Shown piece after piece: positions 27,810 to 38,566 of a stretch of 64,000 bases of DNA. Made by a program: the position numbers and the translations under genes. The notes under the pieces are model-generated. The model made no database searches and had not been told where the DNA came from. It saw only the letters and a list, made by a program, of their open reading frames with translations. How positions within the stretch are numbered: position 1 is the first letter of the stretch; each line of letters begins with the position of its first letter. This DNA comes from Candidozyma auris. Taxonomy: Eukaryota > Ascomycota > Pichiomycetes > Serinales > Metschnikowiaceae. Location: the NCBI RefSeq assembly GCF_003013715.1, contig NC_072812.1:2852001-2916000 (forward strand). The letters run 5' to 3'.

Positions 27810-30800
27810 ATGGTCTCGTACGGCTCGTCGCTATCGTCCTGGGTCTACTTGGCCGACTGGATCCTAGCGCTAATTCTCGGGTTGGCGTTTGTCTTCTGGT
27901 TCCCTCGATTGGTGGGGTTCGTGTTGACCCAAATCCTCCGTCTCTTCATCTGGCGGCGCTGCAAGATACGAATATCGCTAGATGCGTTCCGAATTTCTCC
28001 CTTGGGTGGTCGAGTGACCGCCAAAAACATTGTGATCTCGAACCAGGATTATACGATATCTATACTACGTCTCAACCTTACTTGGAGATACTGGTTGTTT
28101 CGACCAACACGAATTCTGGAGTACTTTTTGCGCCGTGGAGGAAACGACGCCGAGGAATCAGAGGGCGTCAGCTCTCAGCAGAACGCAAAGCTTGCAAGCA
28201 GTCTTCAGCTTCTACTAGAGGGACTCGAGGTGTTCATGTACAACAGACAAGTCTCATATGACAATATCTTAGAGAAACTAGAGAAAGAGCTACCGCAATC
28301 CCAGAGAGAAGCTTTAAGATCCCGCTTTGGCTCGGCATCTTCTTCGGCTACTCATACATCGTCGCCCAAGGAGTCCACTCAGAACTCCTCAGAGGCTGCT
28401 TCTTCCGAAAGTGAAAAAGTGGATGGCAGCGCGTCCAACTCCGTAGGATTTTTGCTCCATATTCTCCCCATATCCGTTCGAATTAAGAAGGGGGCCTTCG
28501 TATTGGGCAACTCGACTACCCCGACCATTCTTGTTGCTTCGTTTAAATCAGCTCTAGGTCTAGTGGATATCCATGGTGCGCCAACTAAATTTGACAAATA
28601 TAGAGCACACTATGATCTCAATATGGAGAGATTCCAAGTTTCCATGAAGACGAACATATCTTACGACCCACTGAGGTACTCATCAGAGGCATTTGCTCAT
28701 AGAGGAGGTGCTAAAACGAGGCACGCATTGTCCCTAAAACGCTTCCAAAAGCTCTTTCACAAATTTCTGGTCCAGAGGCTAATCAGCAAGAAGGACTCTA
28801 ATATCAACGAAGAATGGCGTGGTTTGAGACGATACATAGACGACTTCCAAGATGAGAGATTGATGAATTTAGCCACAATCGAGGAATACGCCAAATACAG
28901 TATTCTTTTGGACTCTGTGTCAACTCAGCTCATCTATTACTACGATGTTCCAGGATTGAACACCACGAGTTCTCTCAAACAAAAAAGGTCCCCCAAGTTT
29001 GGCGTCGACTTGATTGTCTCCATGGGTACTTTTCACTATGGCCCATGGGCTGATCGGCAGCGTGGGCCACTTCATGCATTGTTATTTCCAGCATTAGCTC
29101 GTGATAGCGAGCCATCACCAGCACCCGAATCATGGGGAACTCAACGAACCTACGACGGCTTTTATTTTAATCTCATGGTGAAAGATGAGTTGATTATAAG
29201 AACTCCTACCAGAGAGTTGAGCAAAGACAGAGAGCAACTTGCTCACCAAGCATCCGAAAAGGCTAACCAGAAGATCACAAGACCCTTCGGATGGTTTGAG
29301 CTAAAACTTGCTGCTGCCTCTAAGATTTCATCATTTAATTCTTACAAGGCATTCGAGAATGGCTGGCCAAACAGAGTGACTTGCTTTTTTAGAAAACCTG
29401 AAATGCGCTCATCAGTGAATCACGATGTATTCTTTCTTGCAGATGAGCATACTATGGACTGTAATATCAACTTTCCTCTCAAGTGGAATGGCGATACAAC
29501 TTGGACGTTCAACAATAAAAGCAAAAACGGCCAGCTATTTTACCTTCGAGATCATGCATTTTTGATGACTGATCTTTTATCTGACTTCGCATCTGGGACG
29601 CCGCCCCCTTATGAACAGTTCCGGCCCTTTCAGTATAATATCAATTGGGACATCGAGAACTATAAATTGCATTTCAACGTCAATGACCATAACATTATCA
29701 ACAACGCATTGGATTTTAGCAACAACAAATACATTTGCTTCCATGGCAAGAACCTCGGGATAGTCTCCACTATCCCGCTCCTAGGCAACTTCGCTAAAAG
29801 TACAACCATTGATTACACATTGTTCACAGACAGATTGAATCTTTCTCTTGAGGTTCCCCCGTGGCACACATGTCATTCATTCCTCAAAGGTGATAACAAG
29901 ATGGGACAAGCTGACAACTTTGAGGTTTCCGGAAAGTATACTTTTTACAGGAACATTGAAATCAATTATAGCAACTATAATGTCATGGATGCCATTGGTG
30001 ACAACATTACTATGGTATTCTTTGGTGGCTTCATTCGGTATCTCTTCACGTTTCGTGAAAACTACATGGGCGACTACAAACACTTCAAGACTTTCGAGGA
30101 ATATACGCAGGGTGCAAATTTGGGCTTCAATGATGACTCAGAGGCATCTTTGAGATCAATGGCCAGCAATGAAGGTTCAGTCAAGGAAAAGAATGAGGAG
30201 GAGGATTATCCGTATTGGGATGAACTCAAGACTGAAAATGATCTCAACGTTTCCTTCACTTTCAAGGCTAGAAATGGTCTTATAGTTTTGCCTAGTCACA
30301 TCTTCGATCATAAAAGCCATCTTGGTTTGAATTTTGACTATCTTGATATCGATATTCATTTATGTCACTTCTATATGGACCTACAGGCTGATTTCAGTCC
30401 CATAACGGGCTATCAATTTACGGAGATGACCCCAAAAAATTATCGAGGTATAATTTTCAATCTCGAGGAGTACAGGGGAATCGGTGAGACCATCGGCGGT
30501 GATGTGTTTATTGACAACTTTCAGGTCCACACACACAGGATGCTTGGCCTTGCCCCTAGTCTTCTAACTTACCATTGTAAATGGGACTTTTCTTGTGCAT
30601 CATTTTTGTTTGACACTCACCCTTCCTGTTTAGCTGTATTGAAGCTGTTCTTTGTGAACTTCATTACAGGCTTCAAAGATCTCGAAAATACTTTTATCTA
30701 CGAAATACCGCTAGTCTTCGACATGGCAAATTTTACATTTAGATGCGAAGAGCTTATAATAAGACTCGACACTGGTATTCCCAATGTTACTTTCAAGCTT

Positions 30801-33800
30801 GCGTTTGATGATATGCTTGTGGCTTTTTGTGACATTGCCAATGAGCGTTACAGTTCGAAAATCTGTGTATCTATACCAAGCATCACCGTGGACGTAGCGG
30901 ATGAACTGTTTGATAAGAAGTATCTATTTTGCTTAAGGACATCATTGATGTTCACTGACATCTGCCGTAAAGCGTGGCCAAACGACTTCCGCAGAAATCA
31001 ACAAGCTTGGGCAAGAAGAAATGATGCACCAACGCACAGGATCCCATTCTTGATGAATGAGGATTCTAAAGATGTCACCTATGAAAATGCCTTTGGTTGT
31101 CTTCCCACCAGCATCACTCTCCCACATGCATCTATTCCACTCACAGATGAATATTTTCTTGTCAGAGAAACAAAAGGCTACGATGATGATCTTCCCTCTG
31201 TTGAATCACTGGATTTTTCGCTTTGCGATTTTGATACAAACGAAAGATTTGACCCCACAACTGACTATCATGCTAGTGATGTGACTCCAGATACGAAACA
31301 AGAACCAGGTCACAAAACAGATGCTTTCATTTTGGAATTTGACGCGATTGATGGATTTTTGACCCCTTTGGCCGTGAGCGCCTTTTTGGGCTTAGCGGAG
31401 GGATTCAACGTAATCGATATCGAGACACTTCTCGACTTTTTGCAGGCAAAAACTGTCAAAGATACCAAGATGTTCATTACTCCGCTTAGCGTTTGCGATA
31501 ACATTCGATTTGTTGCACCCGAAATCAGCTTTCGAATCTCCGAGGAACCCATTCTCGCTCCGAGTGATGTTATATGTTCTTCTCCCAAAGTCCCAGTCAT
31601 GACCATCAATGTTCAGGAACCTTCGATCGCATTTACCAAGCTCACAACAAGAATCAAGGAGACTCACGATATTAAATTGAACGAACCCCTCGCGTTGGCA
31701 ACACATATAAAAAGCATAAGTGCGTTTCTCCATGATCCTCAGTTCTTTTCGCCTTCAGCAACATGTTTGATAGAGGAGCTCGAAATATGGCTAGCTAAGG
31801 ATGATGAAGAGGGATTGGTTACCTCCATTCTGCTACGTGACATGAAGCTTTCTCTATTTCAAGGAGATGTTCTGTGGCTATTTTCATTCATAAAGAACTT
31901 GATCACCGGTTTTGCAGATGCTCATGTTGACAAAGCGACGAATGACTTACTGAACAGTATGAAGAAACTCATTTTCTTGATAGCGAACGCCGCAAAAACA
32001 TCTGGACTTGATCATGATCCCACTGTGCTCACCAAACCATCGAGTGTTCTTCGTTCCTGCGATGACCATGTGAGATTTTATGATGGCTGGAAGCTCGGGA
32101 CGAAGTTCAGAAGTATTGTTCAAAGATTATCGAAACTTGACTACGAAAGAATGAATGAGCAAGTAAAGGATACTTCATGGATCGTTCCGCTGACAGCAAA
32201 GGATGAAGTAAGCACTGCGTTTAGCTCATGGCGTACCTGGGAACGACAAGAGGTTCAAAGGGAGATTTACTTAGCAAAAGTCTTTGATCTGACTACTAGA
32301 GAAGTGCAAGGGCCTACCAGGGTCCACTTGGAAGTCATGACGATGAGATTTGAATTAATTGATCCACAGGGACAAAAGGACTGTCTTTCGCTACGTGGAA
32401 TCAAAGTGATCTGCCACAAGTTTCCAAACATAAATCAAGTGCCCAAAACCTTGTTGTATGTCAACTTCGAGGAAATAGATGCTGGCTTTTCAATGATAAC
32501 TGTCAAAGCTCTGAGGACAATACGAGATTCTATAGAGGGTCTACCTAAACGTGAGATTCCCGGTCATGATCACTCGAGTGAAAGTGGAGAAACTTCTACT
32601 AATGATGTGTTAACAGTCGCATCTAAAGCATCGACAGCTTCAAGAGACGACTCGCTATTTTTTGCGTTTGGTTCAATAAAACTAGCCCATGTAAGGTTTC
32701 AATTGCCTCATTCCTTCGTTGAGCTTAGTCTATTTGACAACTTCAACGGCTTCCATAAGATAAGGTCCTGTTCGTCCTTAGCTTCGAATACCAAAGAATA
32801 CAACTTGTCTTTAGGTAGAGAAACAATGAATCATGTTGAGTTGACTTTAAGTCAGGTGAACTTGATGCTTGCGAATGCCGTGGGAACCAAAGGCAAGGCT
32901 CATCAAGTCGACATTGGTTTTGAAGATTGTGAATTCAAACTATCGGACTATCATGGCCAGTTGCTAAAGTCGTTGTGCTTCATAATCGAAGAAGATCTAC
33001 CGGTCTTGAAAAGTCTGCTTCAATCAAACCAAAAAATTGAGCGAAAAGAGTTCACAAAATCCAAACCGTTCCAAATTTCAGAGCTTCCAGATTTCCAGAT
33101 GAACTTTTTACTAGGTCACATCTCTTGTGATATACAGATCCTTTGTCCTTTATTCTTCCAATTCAGTCTATTGAAGAGTCAAACATCGATCAGACACAAG
33201 TATGAGAAGTTGACCTATGCAAGTAAGTTCAGAAAGGTTCTGTTTGATATTAAGATCAATGAATTCCCTCTTTTAAGAATTGAAGATACACACTTCCTGG
33301 TTTCACTGCGAGTGATACAGATCGGTGACGTTTTTGCAGTTGATGGTGACCTCAATCTCGGGTTTTTAAAGCTTACGAATCTTAATGTCACAAATTCACT
33401 TCACGAGTTGTTAAAAAGACTTGATAAAATTAGTCAGCGAGTTTCCGAATTAAAGCTGCTTGTGCCTCCCAGGTCAACCGTACTAAAGGAACCTGTTACT
33501 CAGAAGGAACAAGCTAATGCACTTGATAAGATTGTCGTTAAGATTAATTTGAAACAGGAAAATCTAAGCTTCTCGACTTTCCGAGATCGAACTCGTTACT
33601 CATTAGAGCTAGATGGAATGTCTCTTTCCGCTACAAATATTTTTAGGGATGCGCTGGGATTCGTTCAAGTTTGTTCCCTTTTTGGTGAATATTCTATACC
33701 TGTCATGAGAATCACACTTATAGATCAAAGTATCCCTGTTGGCTTGTCTACATTGCTTGACTTGAATGTGACGGCGAAAGTATCAAATGACGTCTCTGAA

Positions 33801-36797
33801 GATGGAAGTGTACCGGCAATACAAACTAAGTCACTTCAGATCGAATCTGAGCACTTGCGAATTTGTCTCAGTCCATGTATGCTTTTCAAGTTGGTGGACT
33901 TTGTTGATCTGATTACAAAAGTATATGCAAGTTATGAGGTGAGTATTCCAAAAAGAAATGCAAATCATGATAGCCAAAAAGGTTTTAAAACTCCACAAAG
34001 CAAGAGCAAGGAAGAGAAGTCATTTACTTCTAAATTTTCGTCAGTACATGTGTTATTTTACAACTTTTGCATCGGCTGGCTCTTTGGCTCTTCCCATAAG
34101 GATTATCCTGGCATCATATTGGGAGCTGAGAGAATTTTTGCGGTGACAAAGCATGATCTTGGCAAGTTAAGCTTGATGGAAGGATACTTGTCTGCTGCAA
34201 ACGGAAATACAAGTACTAGCTTTTACAGTATGCTGTCTGAGCTCAACAGTTTGAACCGTGCCTTCATGCCCAAGATGCAATTCAACTATTGCATAACCAA
34301 AAACGATGAGCTTTGGGTCGATCTTAAGGGTGACGAGCTTGATGTTCGTTTCATGTCAAACTCTTTGGTAATCGTAGAGCGGACTGTGAAGTCAGGCTCT
34401 GAAGTTCAAGACTTCTTCCAAGGTAGGTCCAGGGTTACGCAACGGCGAAAGTCTTATAAACATCAAATGCCGCAAAAAGTGAAGCCAAAGCCAAGCACGC
34501 CGTTTAAGCCGCCATTCTCATCTGTTCATACCAGCATCTCTTTTGCGGGTTCTCGAGTACTTTTCTACCGATTGCAAGAGGAAAACCTTCTGGATGTGCC
34601 ACCTTCGTTATCGTTGCAGTCTCCATCGGTGAATTTAGCAGTTCAGTACAAGCACCTTAAGGATGGGCAGAAGAAGCACAATATCAAGTTCGAGGTTTTA
34701 ATGAAACTGTCTGATAATACTGTGTACTCTTCATGTGTTCCAGTAATAATGGATTTCGTTGACGCCATGAAACTGATGCTCAGGAATAGCAAGAGGGATC
34801 ATGTCGAAATCAATACCAGTATCAAGGAAGTTGAGCCTAGCTCTGACGCAGGTTCGAATATCGGAAAGATACTCAAGGATGTTGATTTTCATCTCGGCGT
34901 TATCATTGAAAGTCAAAAATTGTCTCTTAGTTGTGAGCCAACGGCTAAAGTGGCTGCAATTGTGGAGTTCGATGGCGCTTCGGTGCTGGCGACAAACAAC
35001 CTTTTGGATTCATCGACGATTGACATCGTGACACGTCTCGACCGAATTGGGGCGTCATTGCAGCATATTTATTCAGATGAGAAAAGTGGTTTCATTGGAC
35101 TCCATTCTATTGTGGTTTCCAACTCAATTACCTTTGAAAAGACTGTCAATATCGTTTCCAGCGGGTGCATCTCTGACGTGAAGGCATATGTGAAAATGAA
35201 ACAGTACCAAGATGTCGATTTATTCAGAGATATCTGGTACCCGAAGAGCTACCAAATTTCCAGAAGACATCTGTCATCAAAATTGCCTCTGAAGAAAGCT
35301 CATTCAAGGAAGAAGGAGGTGACATCGAGTTATGCAATTCCGTTCTCGCTCACATACATTTTGTCAAATTGTGCCATTGAAGTGGACTTTGGTGTTGCAT
35401 TGGGTGTGGTTGTCCTTGAGGTGAACAAGAGTTGGTTGGTTTCCAGAAAAACTTCAGATTGGTTTTATGATATGGATTTTGGTTTACAAGAGCTTCTTGT
35501 AAACTCTCAGGGACGTTTGGGTGGCTATGTGAAGTTGGACAAAGCGAACGTTCATTCAACAATCGAATGGAGGTTGAAAGAGCTTCCGCTGCTTGATGTT
35601 CCATTGGTGAAATTTTCAGGTGGTTTTAATAGTCTCACGTTGAAGTTGTCCTTTGATCAGCATACTTTTGCTGTTGGAAACATGGAGGGATGGCGCATTG
35701 AGGTGTACAATCGAAAAAACGGAATCAACATTCTGAAAGATCATTTGTACATGATGATCCAATACAAAAGTACGGAAGTTTTCCTCACCTCACTTGCAGC
35801 CTCTGATTTTCACGACATTTTCAGCACGATGTCAAGAATGTTGGATGAAAAAAGGACTTACTATAGGGAGATTCTTGATGATTCAAGCAAGGATGCCATG
35901 AAACGTCACGAGGAAATTCCTATGAACAAGCTTTTGGAAGTTGTGAAGAAGCTAGAGACCAATATTGAAGTGCGGACAGGAACAACAGCCATACAAGTGT
36001 ATCCACAATCTTTCGACGATACTCGTGTGCTCTATATCCAGCTCGATAAATCGAACGCAAGTTTCTTCCAAAATGAATACACTTTGGGTGTGTCAAACGA
36101 GATTGAGCTCAGATTCAATAATTTGAAAGCATCATTGTCCACAGCAGCCGGGATCTCTAGTGAAGCTATAGACGCTTTGAGTGTTCCTGAATTCGTGCAA
36201 TACGCTAGAAATGCAAAAGGAGGTACAATCTTCCTTTCACCAAAGTTCATGATCTCTATGAGGACATTTCAGAGGTATAACACCAATGTCATAGAGTACC
36301 TCTTCCAATCGTCATTTGGAGGCACAGTAGATGTGAGATGGAACCTTGGTTCAGTTAATTGCGTACGTGAGATGTACGCTGCGCATAGAAGAGCGTTGGC
36401 ATCTCGTACCGAATATTCAGGCGGAAAACTCGGTAAGTTGAGAAATACAGAAGACATTGAGAATGCTGTCTTTGGTAAAGGTCTTCCAGCAGATTCTGAA
36501 AACGATAAGGATCTCACTTACGATGCAGAAAACGCTAAGAAGGATATCGACAAGGACATCAGGGATACATTCGAGAAAGTTGCCACGGAATCCAAGTTCA
36601 CATATGTTCCATTGGCTCCACCAATTATTGAAGCGCCTCAGCTCAAGGAGTTGGGCAATGCGACTCCTCCATTGGAATGGTTTGGTCTTCACCGAGACAA
36701 GTTCCCTGATGCCACACACCAGTTGGCTATCGTCACACTACAGAAGCTCATCCATGAGATCGATGAGCATTATTCCAAAGCACTTGGACCATCCTAA
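27810..36797 (+). CDS. CSF1: Csf1, bridge-like lipid transfer protein (BLTP1/Tweek family)
   Basis: A 2,995-residue protein from the ATG at 27810 (S. cerevisiae Csf1 is about 2,958). Codons upstream are open but without ATG. An N-terminal hydrophobic anchor (DWILALILGLAFVFWFPRLV) precedes the conserved Csf1 opening, ISPLGGRVTAKNIVISNQDY, typical of repeating-beta-groove proteins. The rest is beta-rich without membrane spans (for example residues around NGLIVLPSHIFDHKSHLGLN) up to a helical C-terminus ending YSKALGPS. The family forms a long hydrophobic groove that moves phospholipids between ER and other membranes; yeast Csf1 affects ethanolamine-phosphate and GPI biosynthesis and cold fermentation. 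The gene is intact over 9 kb with no stop or shift. Confidence 0.92.
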   Translation: MVSYGSSLSSWVYLADWILALILGLAFVFWFPRLVGFVLTQILRLFIWRRCKIRISLDAFRISPLGGRVTAKNIVISNQDYTISILRLNLTWRYWLFRPTRILEYFLRRGGNDAEESEGVSSQQNAKLASSLQLLLEGLEVFMYNRQVSYDNILEKLEKELPQSQREALRSRFGSASSSATHTSSPKESTQNSSEAASSESEKVDGSASNSVGFLLHILPISVRIKKGAFVLGNSTTPTILVASFKSALGLVDIHGAPTKFDKYRAHYDLNMERFQVSMKTNISYDPLRYSSEAFAHRGGAKTRHALSLKRFQKLFHKFLVQRLISKKDSNINEEWRGLRRYIDDFQDERLMNLATIEEYAKYSILLDSVSTQLIYYYDVPGLNTTSSLKQKRSPKFGVDLIVSMGTFHYGPWADRQRGPLHALLFPALARDSEPSPAPESWGTQRTYDGFYFNLMVKDELIIRTPTRELSKDREQLAHQASEKANQKITRPFGWFELKLAAASKISSFNSYKAFENGWPNRVTCFFRKPEMRSSVNHDVFFLADEHTMDCNINFPLKWNGDTTWTFNNKSKNGQLFYLRDHAFLMTDLLSDFASGTPPPYEQFRPFQYNINWDIENYKLHFNVNDHNIINNALDFSNNKYICFHGKNLGIVSTIPLLGNFAKSTTIDYTLFTDRLNLSLEVPPWHTCHSFLKGDNKMGQADNFEVSGKYTFYRNIEINYSNYNVMDAIGDNITMVFFGGFIRYLFTFRENYMGDYKHFKTFEEYTQGANLGFNDDSEASLRSMASNEGSVKEKNEEEDYPYWDELKTENDLNVSFTFKARNGLIVLPSHIFDHKSHLGLNFDYLDIDIHLCHFYMDLQADFSPITGYQFTEMTPKNYRGIIFNLEEYRGIGETIGGDVFIDNFQVHTHRMLGLAPSLLTYHCKWDFSCASFLFDTHPSCLAVLKLFFVNFITGFKDLENTFIYEIPLVFDMANFTFRCEELIIRLDTGIPNVTFKLAFDDMLVAFCDIANERYSSKICVSIPSITVDVADELFDKKYLFCLRTSLMFTDICRKAWPNDFRRNQQAWARRNDAPTHRIPFLMNEDSKDVTYENAFGCLPTSITLPHASIPLTDEYFLVRETKGYDDDLPSVESLDFSLCDFDTNERFDPTTDYHASDVTPDTKQEPGHKTDAFILEFDAIDGFLTPLAVSAFLGLAEGFNVIDIETLLDFLQAKTVKDTKMFITPLSVCDNIRFVAPEISFRISEEPILAPSDVICSSPKVPVMTINVQEPSIAFTKLTTRIKETHDIKLNEPLALATHIKSISAFLHDPQFFSPSATCLIEELEIWLAKDDEEGLVTSILLRDMKLSLFQGDVLWLFSFIKNLITGFADAHVDKATNDLLNSMKKLIFLIANAAKTSGLDHDPTVLTKPSSVLRSCDDHVRFYDGWKLGTKFRSIVQRLSKLDYERMNEQVKDTSWIVPLTAKDEVSTAFSSWRTWERQEVQREIYLAKVFDLTTREVQGPTRVHLEVMTMRFELIDPQGQKDCLSLRGIKVICHKFPNINQVPKTLLYVNFEEIDAGFSMITVKALRTIRDSIEGLPKREIPGHDHSSESGETSTNDVLTVASKASTASRDDSLFFAFGSIKLAHVRFQLPHSFVELSLFDNFNGFHKIRSCSSLASNTKEYNLSLGRETMNHVELTLSQVNLMLANAVGTKGKAHQVDIGFEDCEFKLSDYHGQLLKSLCFIIEEDLPVLKSLLQSNQKIERKEFTKSKPFQISELPDFQMNFLLGHISCDIQILCPLFFQFSLLKSQTSIRHKYEKLTYASKFRKVLFDIKINEFPLLRIEDTHFLVSLRVIQIGDVFAVDGDLNLGFLKLTNLNVTNSLHELLKRLDKISQRVSELKLLVPPRSTVLKEPVTQKEQANALDKIVVKINLKQENLSFSTFRDRTRYSLELDGMSLSATNIFRDALGFVQVCSLFGEYSIPVMRITLIDQSIPVGLSTLLDLNVTAKVSNDVSEDGSVPAIQTKSLQIESEHLRICLSPCMLFKLVDFVDLITKVYASYEVSIPKRNANHDSQKGFKTPQSKSKEEKSFTSKFSSVHVLFYNFCIGWLFGSSHKDYPGIILGAERIFAVTKHDLGKLSLMEGYLSAANGNTSTSFYSMLSELNSLNRAFMPKMQFNYCITKNDELWVDLKGDELDVRFMSNSLVIVERTVKSGSEVQDFFQGRSRVTQRRKSYKHQMPQKVKPKPSTPFKPPFSSVHTSISFAGSRVLFYRLQEENLLDVPPSLSLQSPSVNLAVQYKHLKDGQKKHNIKFEVLMKLSDNTVYSSCVPVIMDFVDAMKLMLRNSKRDHVEINTSIKEVEPSSDAGSNIGKILKDVDFHLGVIIESQKLSLSCEPTAKVAAIVEFDGASVLATNNLLDSSTIDIVTRLDRIGASLQHIYSDEKSGFIGLHSIVVSNSITFEKTVNIVSSGCISDVKAYVKMKQYQDVDLFRDIWYPKSYQISRRHLSSKLPLKKAHSRKKEVTSSYAIPFSLTYILSNCAIEVDFGVALGVVVLEVNKSWLVSRKTSDWFYDMDFGLQELLVNSQGRLGGYVKLDKANVHSTIEWRLKELPLLDVPLVKFSGGFNSLTLKLSFDQHTFAVGNMEGWRIEVYNRKNGINILKDHLYMMIQYKSTEVFLTSLAASDFHDIFSTMSRMLDEKRTYYREILDDSSKDAMKRHEEIPMNKLLEVVKKLETNIEVRTGTTAIQVYPQSFDDTRVLYIQLDKSNASFFQNEYTLGVSNEIELRFNNLKASLSTAAGISSEAIDALSVPEFVQYARNAKGGTIFLSPKFMISMRTFQRYNTNVIEYLFQSSFGGTVDVRWNLGSVNCVREMYAAHRRALASRTEYSGGKLGKLRNTEDIENAVFGKGLPADSENDKDLTYDAENAKKDIDKDIRDTFEKVATESKFTYVPLAPPIIEAPQLKELGNATPPLEWFGLHRDKFPDATHQLAIVTLQKLIHEIDEHYSKALGPS

Positions 36798-36845
36798 GAA
36801 TGCATGCATTAGCTAATTACAAGTTCATTTTTTTAGCGGAGCGAC

Positions 36846-37181
36846 CTAGTGAGTCAAATACCATCTTCCCTTGGCTCTTCTTCTTTCCAAGATCTTCCTG
36901 CCGCCTCTAGTTCTCAATCGAGCCAAGAAGCCGAAGTTTCTTTTGCGTTTGAGAGTGGATGGCTGATATGTGTTACCCCTAGACTTGAAGCGTCTTTGAA
37001 TAAGGTTCAGGAGGGTACTCAAAATTGATGGTTGAGGTATCAGCGTATTGACCGAAGCAGTCTTGAAGGATGTTGGCGGAAGTCTCGACGTTATGAGGGG
37101 CTTGCTCAACATTGAGAAATTACGAGTGGCATTTATGCCAACTCTCCAAGTCGTCTGACACTGTTTCAAACTGGAAAACAT
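36846..37181 (-). CDS. MRX14: Mitochondrial ribosomal protein bL34m (Mrx14)
   Basis: A 111-residue protein from the ATG at 37181. The C-terminal 40 residues, beginning [19 protein letters not shown] and ending [11 protein letters not shown], are the L34 signature (KRKRxxGFxxRxxTxxGRxxLxxRRxKGR). The N-terminal 65 residues are Ser/Thr/Arg-rich, acidic-poor and consistent with a mitochondrial targeting sequence. bL34m sits in the large mitoribosomal subunit near the exit-tunnel region. It is divergently transcribed from RPA14 across 177 bp and converges with CSF1 with a 48-bp gap. Confidence 0.92.
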   Translation of the reverse strand: MFSSLKQCQTTWRVGINATRNFSMLSKPLITSRLPPTSFKTASVNTLIPQPSILSTLLNLIQRRFKSRGNTYQPSTLKRKRNFGFLARLRTRGGRKILERRRAKGRWYLTH

Positions 37182-37319
37182 TGTTTGACGTGAAAAGGTT
37201 GATTTGAAGTGGAAAAATTCGGCTCGCCTTAGTGCAGGCTAATTGGCAATGAAGTTGGAGGTTGGCCATGGAGCTTTTCTGCAGTACCAACAGTTGCAGT
37301 TCGCACTTTGATTTTTTGA

Positions 37320-37325
37320 GATGAG
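37320..37325 (+). promoter_or_regulatory. PAC-core GATGAG upstream of RPA14
   Basis: GATGAG, 34 bp before the RPA14 ATG. It is the core of the PAC element found at Pol I/III and ribosome-biogenesis genes; six bases alone is weak evidence. Confidence 0.3.
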
Positions 37326-37358
37326 TCGGGGGTGCCAAATTGGTGATACTTAGACAGA

Positions 37359-38060
37359 ATGTCGAGTTTCCGTCGAAGAACACAAAAGCTCCCTAGTCAG
37401 GTGACGAAACCTGTTTTGATTGAGATCAAGGGAGAGAAGTCCATTGACAAAGTTCGTGCCGAGGCCTTGTTGACCAAGTTTATCAACAACAGTGAGGCCA
37501 TCTCATCGGCGATTCCAGGAAGTGACGATCCAGTAGTGTTCTCGAACACAGGATTCTCGAGTAATGTCGGCACCAATCCAAAAATAGGTCAGTTGAAGAG
37601 AGTGCAAAGAGAGTTGAGGGGGCTTCCGCCACTCCTGGCTGAGCTCGATGCAGAGTATCTGAAGCACGACGATGCTCCTCAGAATAAGAAGGTTGTGTTC
37701 GACGACGAAGGAGAGGCCGTCACGCAGAATAAAAAAATTAAGTTTGACAGTGAGGAGCCTGAAGAGATTGGGGCTGACGCCGAAGCAGAAGCTGTTGAGG
37801 CTGGCGATGCCTCGGATGCTGAAGTAGTCGAAAATACAGAGGTTGAAAAGGGAGACGTAGAGATGGAAGACGTGACTGCCGATCTGGAGGCAACGACAAG
37901 CAAAAAGAGAAAGCTTGAAGAAGACGCGGAAGGTGCTGAGTCCACTTCCAAGAGGCTGAAGAAAGAAAAGAAGGAAAAGAAGGAGAAGAAAGACAAGAAG
38001 GAGAAGAAGGAAAAGAAAGAAAAGAAGGAGAAGAAAGAAGACAAGGCGAAAGACGAATGA
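37359..38060 (+). CDS. RPA14: Rpa14, RNA polymerase I subunit, with long Lys/Glu-rich tail
   Basis: A 233-residue protein from the ATG at 37359. The recognisable core is the N-terminal half: an N-terminal KPVLIEIKGEKSIDKVRAEA strand/helix, then a linker and the signature IGQLKRVQRELRGLPPLLAE, which parallels ISQLKRIQRDFKGLPP of S. cerevisiae Rpa14. Rpa14 pairs with Rpa43 to form the Pol I stalk, for rRNA synthesis. Residues 115-190 are acidic, and the last 40 residues are an almost pure Lys/Glu/Asp repeat (KKEKKEKKEKKDKK). S. cerevisiae Rpa14 is only 137 residues, so the tail is a lineage extension of the kind common in nucleolar proteins. GATGAG (PAC core) is at 37320-37325, as in many ribosome-biogenesis promoters. 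Confidence 0.85.
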   Translation: MSSFRRRTQKLPSQVTKPVLIEIKGEKSIDKVRAEALLTKFINNSEAISSAIPGSDDPVVFSNTGFSSNVGTNPKIGQLKRVQRELRGLPPLLAELDAEYLKHDDAPQNKKVVFDDEGEAVTQNKKIKFDSEEPEEIGADAEAEAVEAGDASDAEVVENTEVEKGDVEMEDVTADLEATTSKKRKLEEDAEGAESTSKRLKKEKKEKKEKKDKKEKKEKKEKKEKKEDKAKDE

Positions 38061-38566
38061 TTAGCATAATCGGTAAGTATACCATGTACAATAGCATATA
38101 CGACAGTGAATCTGAATGGTAGCAAACGCAGGAAGCAGAATTCAGATTAGCAACATCCAAAAGGCAAAGTAATCGAAAAAACAAGTATGAATTACATTTG
38201 AAATAGAGATCGCATAAGACATTACAATTTTTCTAGTTCTAATTTTGTTATATGAGAGATTTATCGAATGCCTCATAATGCACTATTTACTTTATTGGTT
38301 GATTTCGCAGCCATACTATTTTAAGTATGACACATCACGTCAGCAAGTATGACTAAAGTCAAACACACGTAACAGGGGTAATAAAAGCACAGTTCTTTTA
38401 GAGCAAAACCAATCAAGTAAATTTTTTTTTCTTTGCGCTCCTCTCTTTCTCGTCGCTCCTGCCATACATAGTAGATTAAAGGAAGTCGCGACTTAAATGT
38501 ATACAAACACAAGGTCTCTTCACGTCTCTCACGGGTCTCTGTCAAAAGCGAGCTTCAAAATCTTCA
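38061..38566. other. Intergenic: RPA14 3' end and SMC4 promoter
   Basis: About 500 bp. It contains the recurrent element inverted (TTTCGCAGCCA, 38303-38313). No gene was seen. Confidence 0.55.

Noticed and set aside
37679..38184. Phe/Ser-rich minus-strand frames opposite RPA14
   Set aside because: They are the antisense of the Lys/Glu repeat tail; low-complexity artefact.
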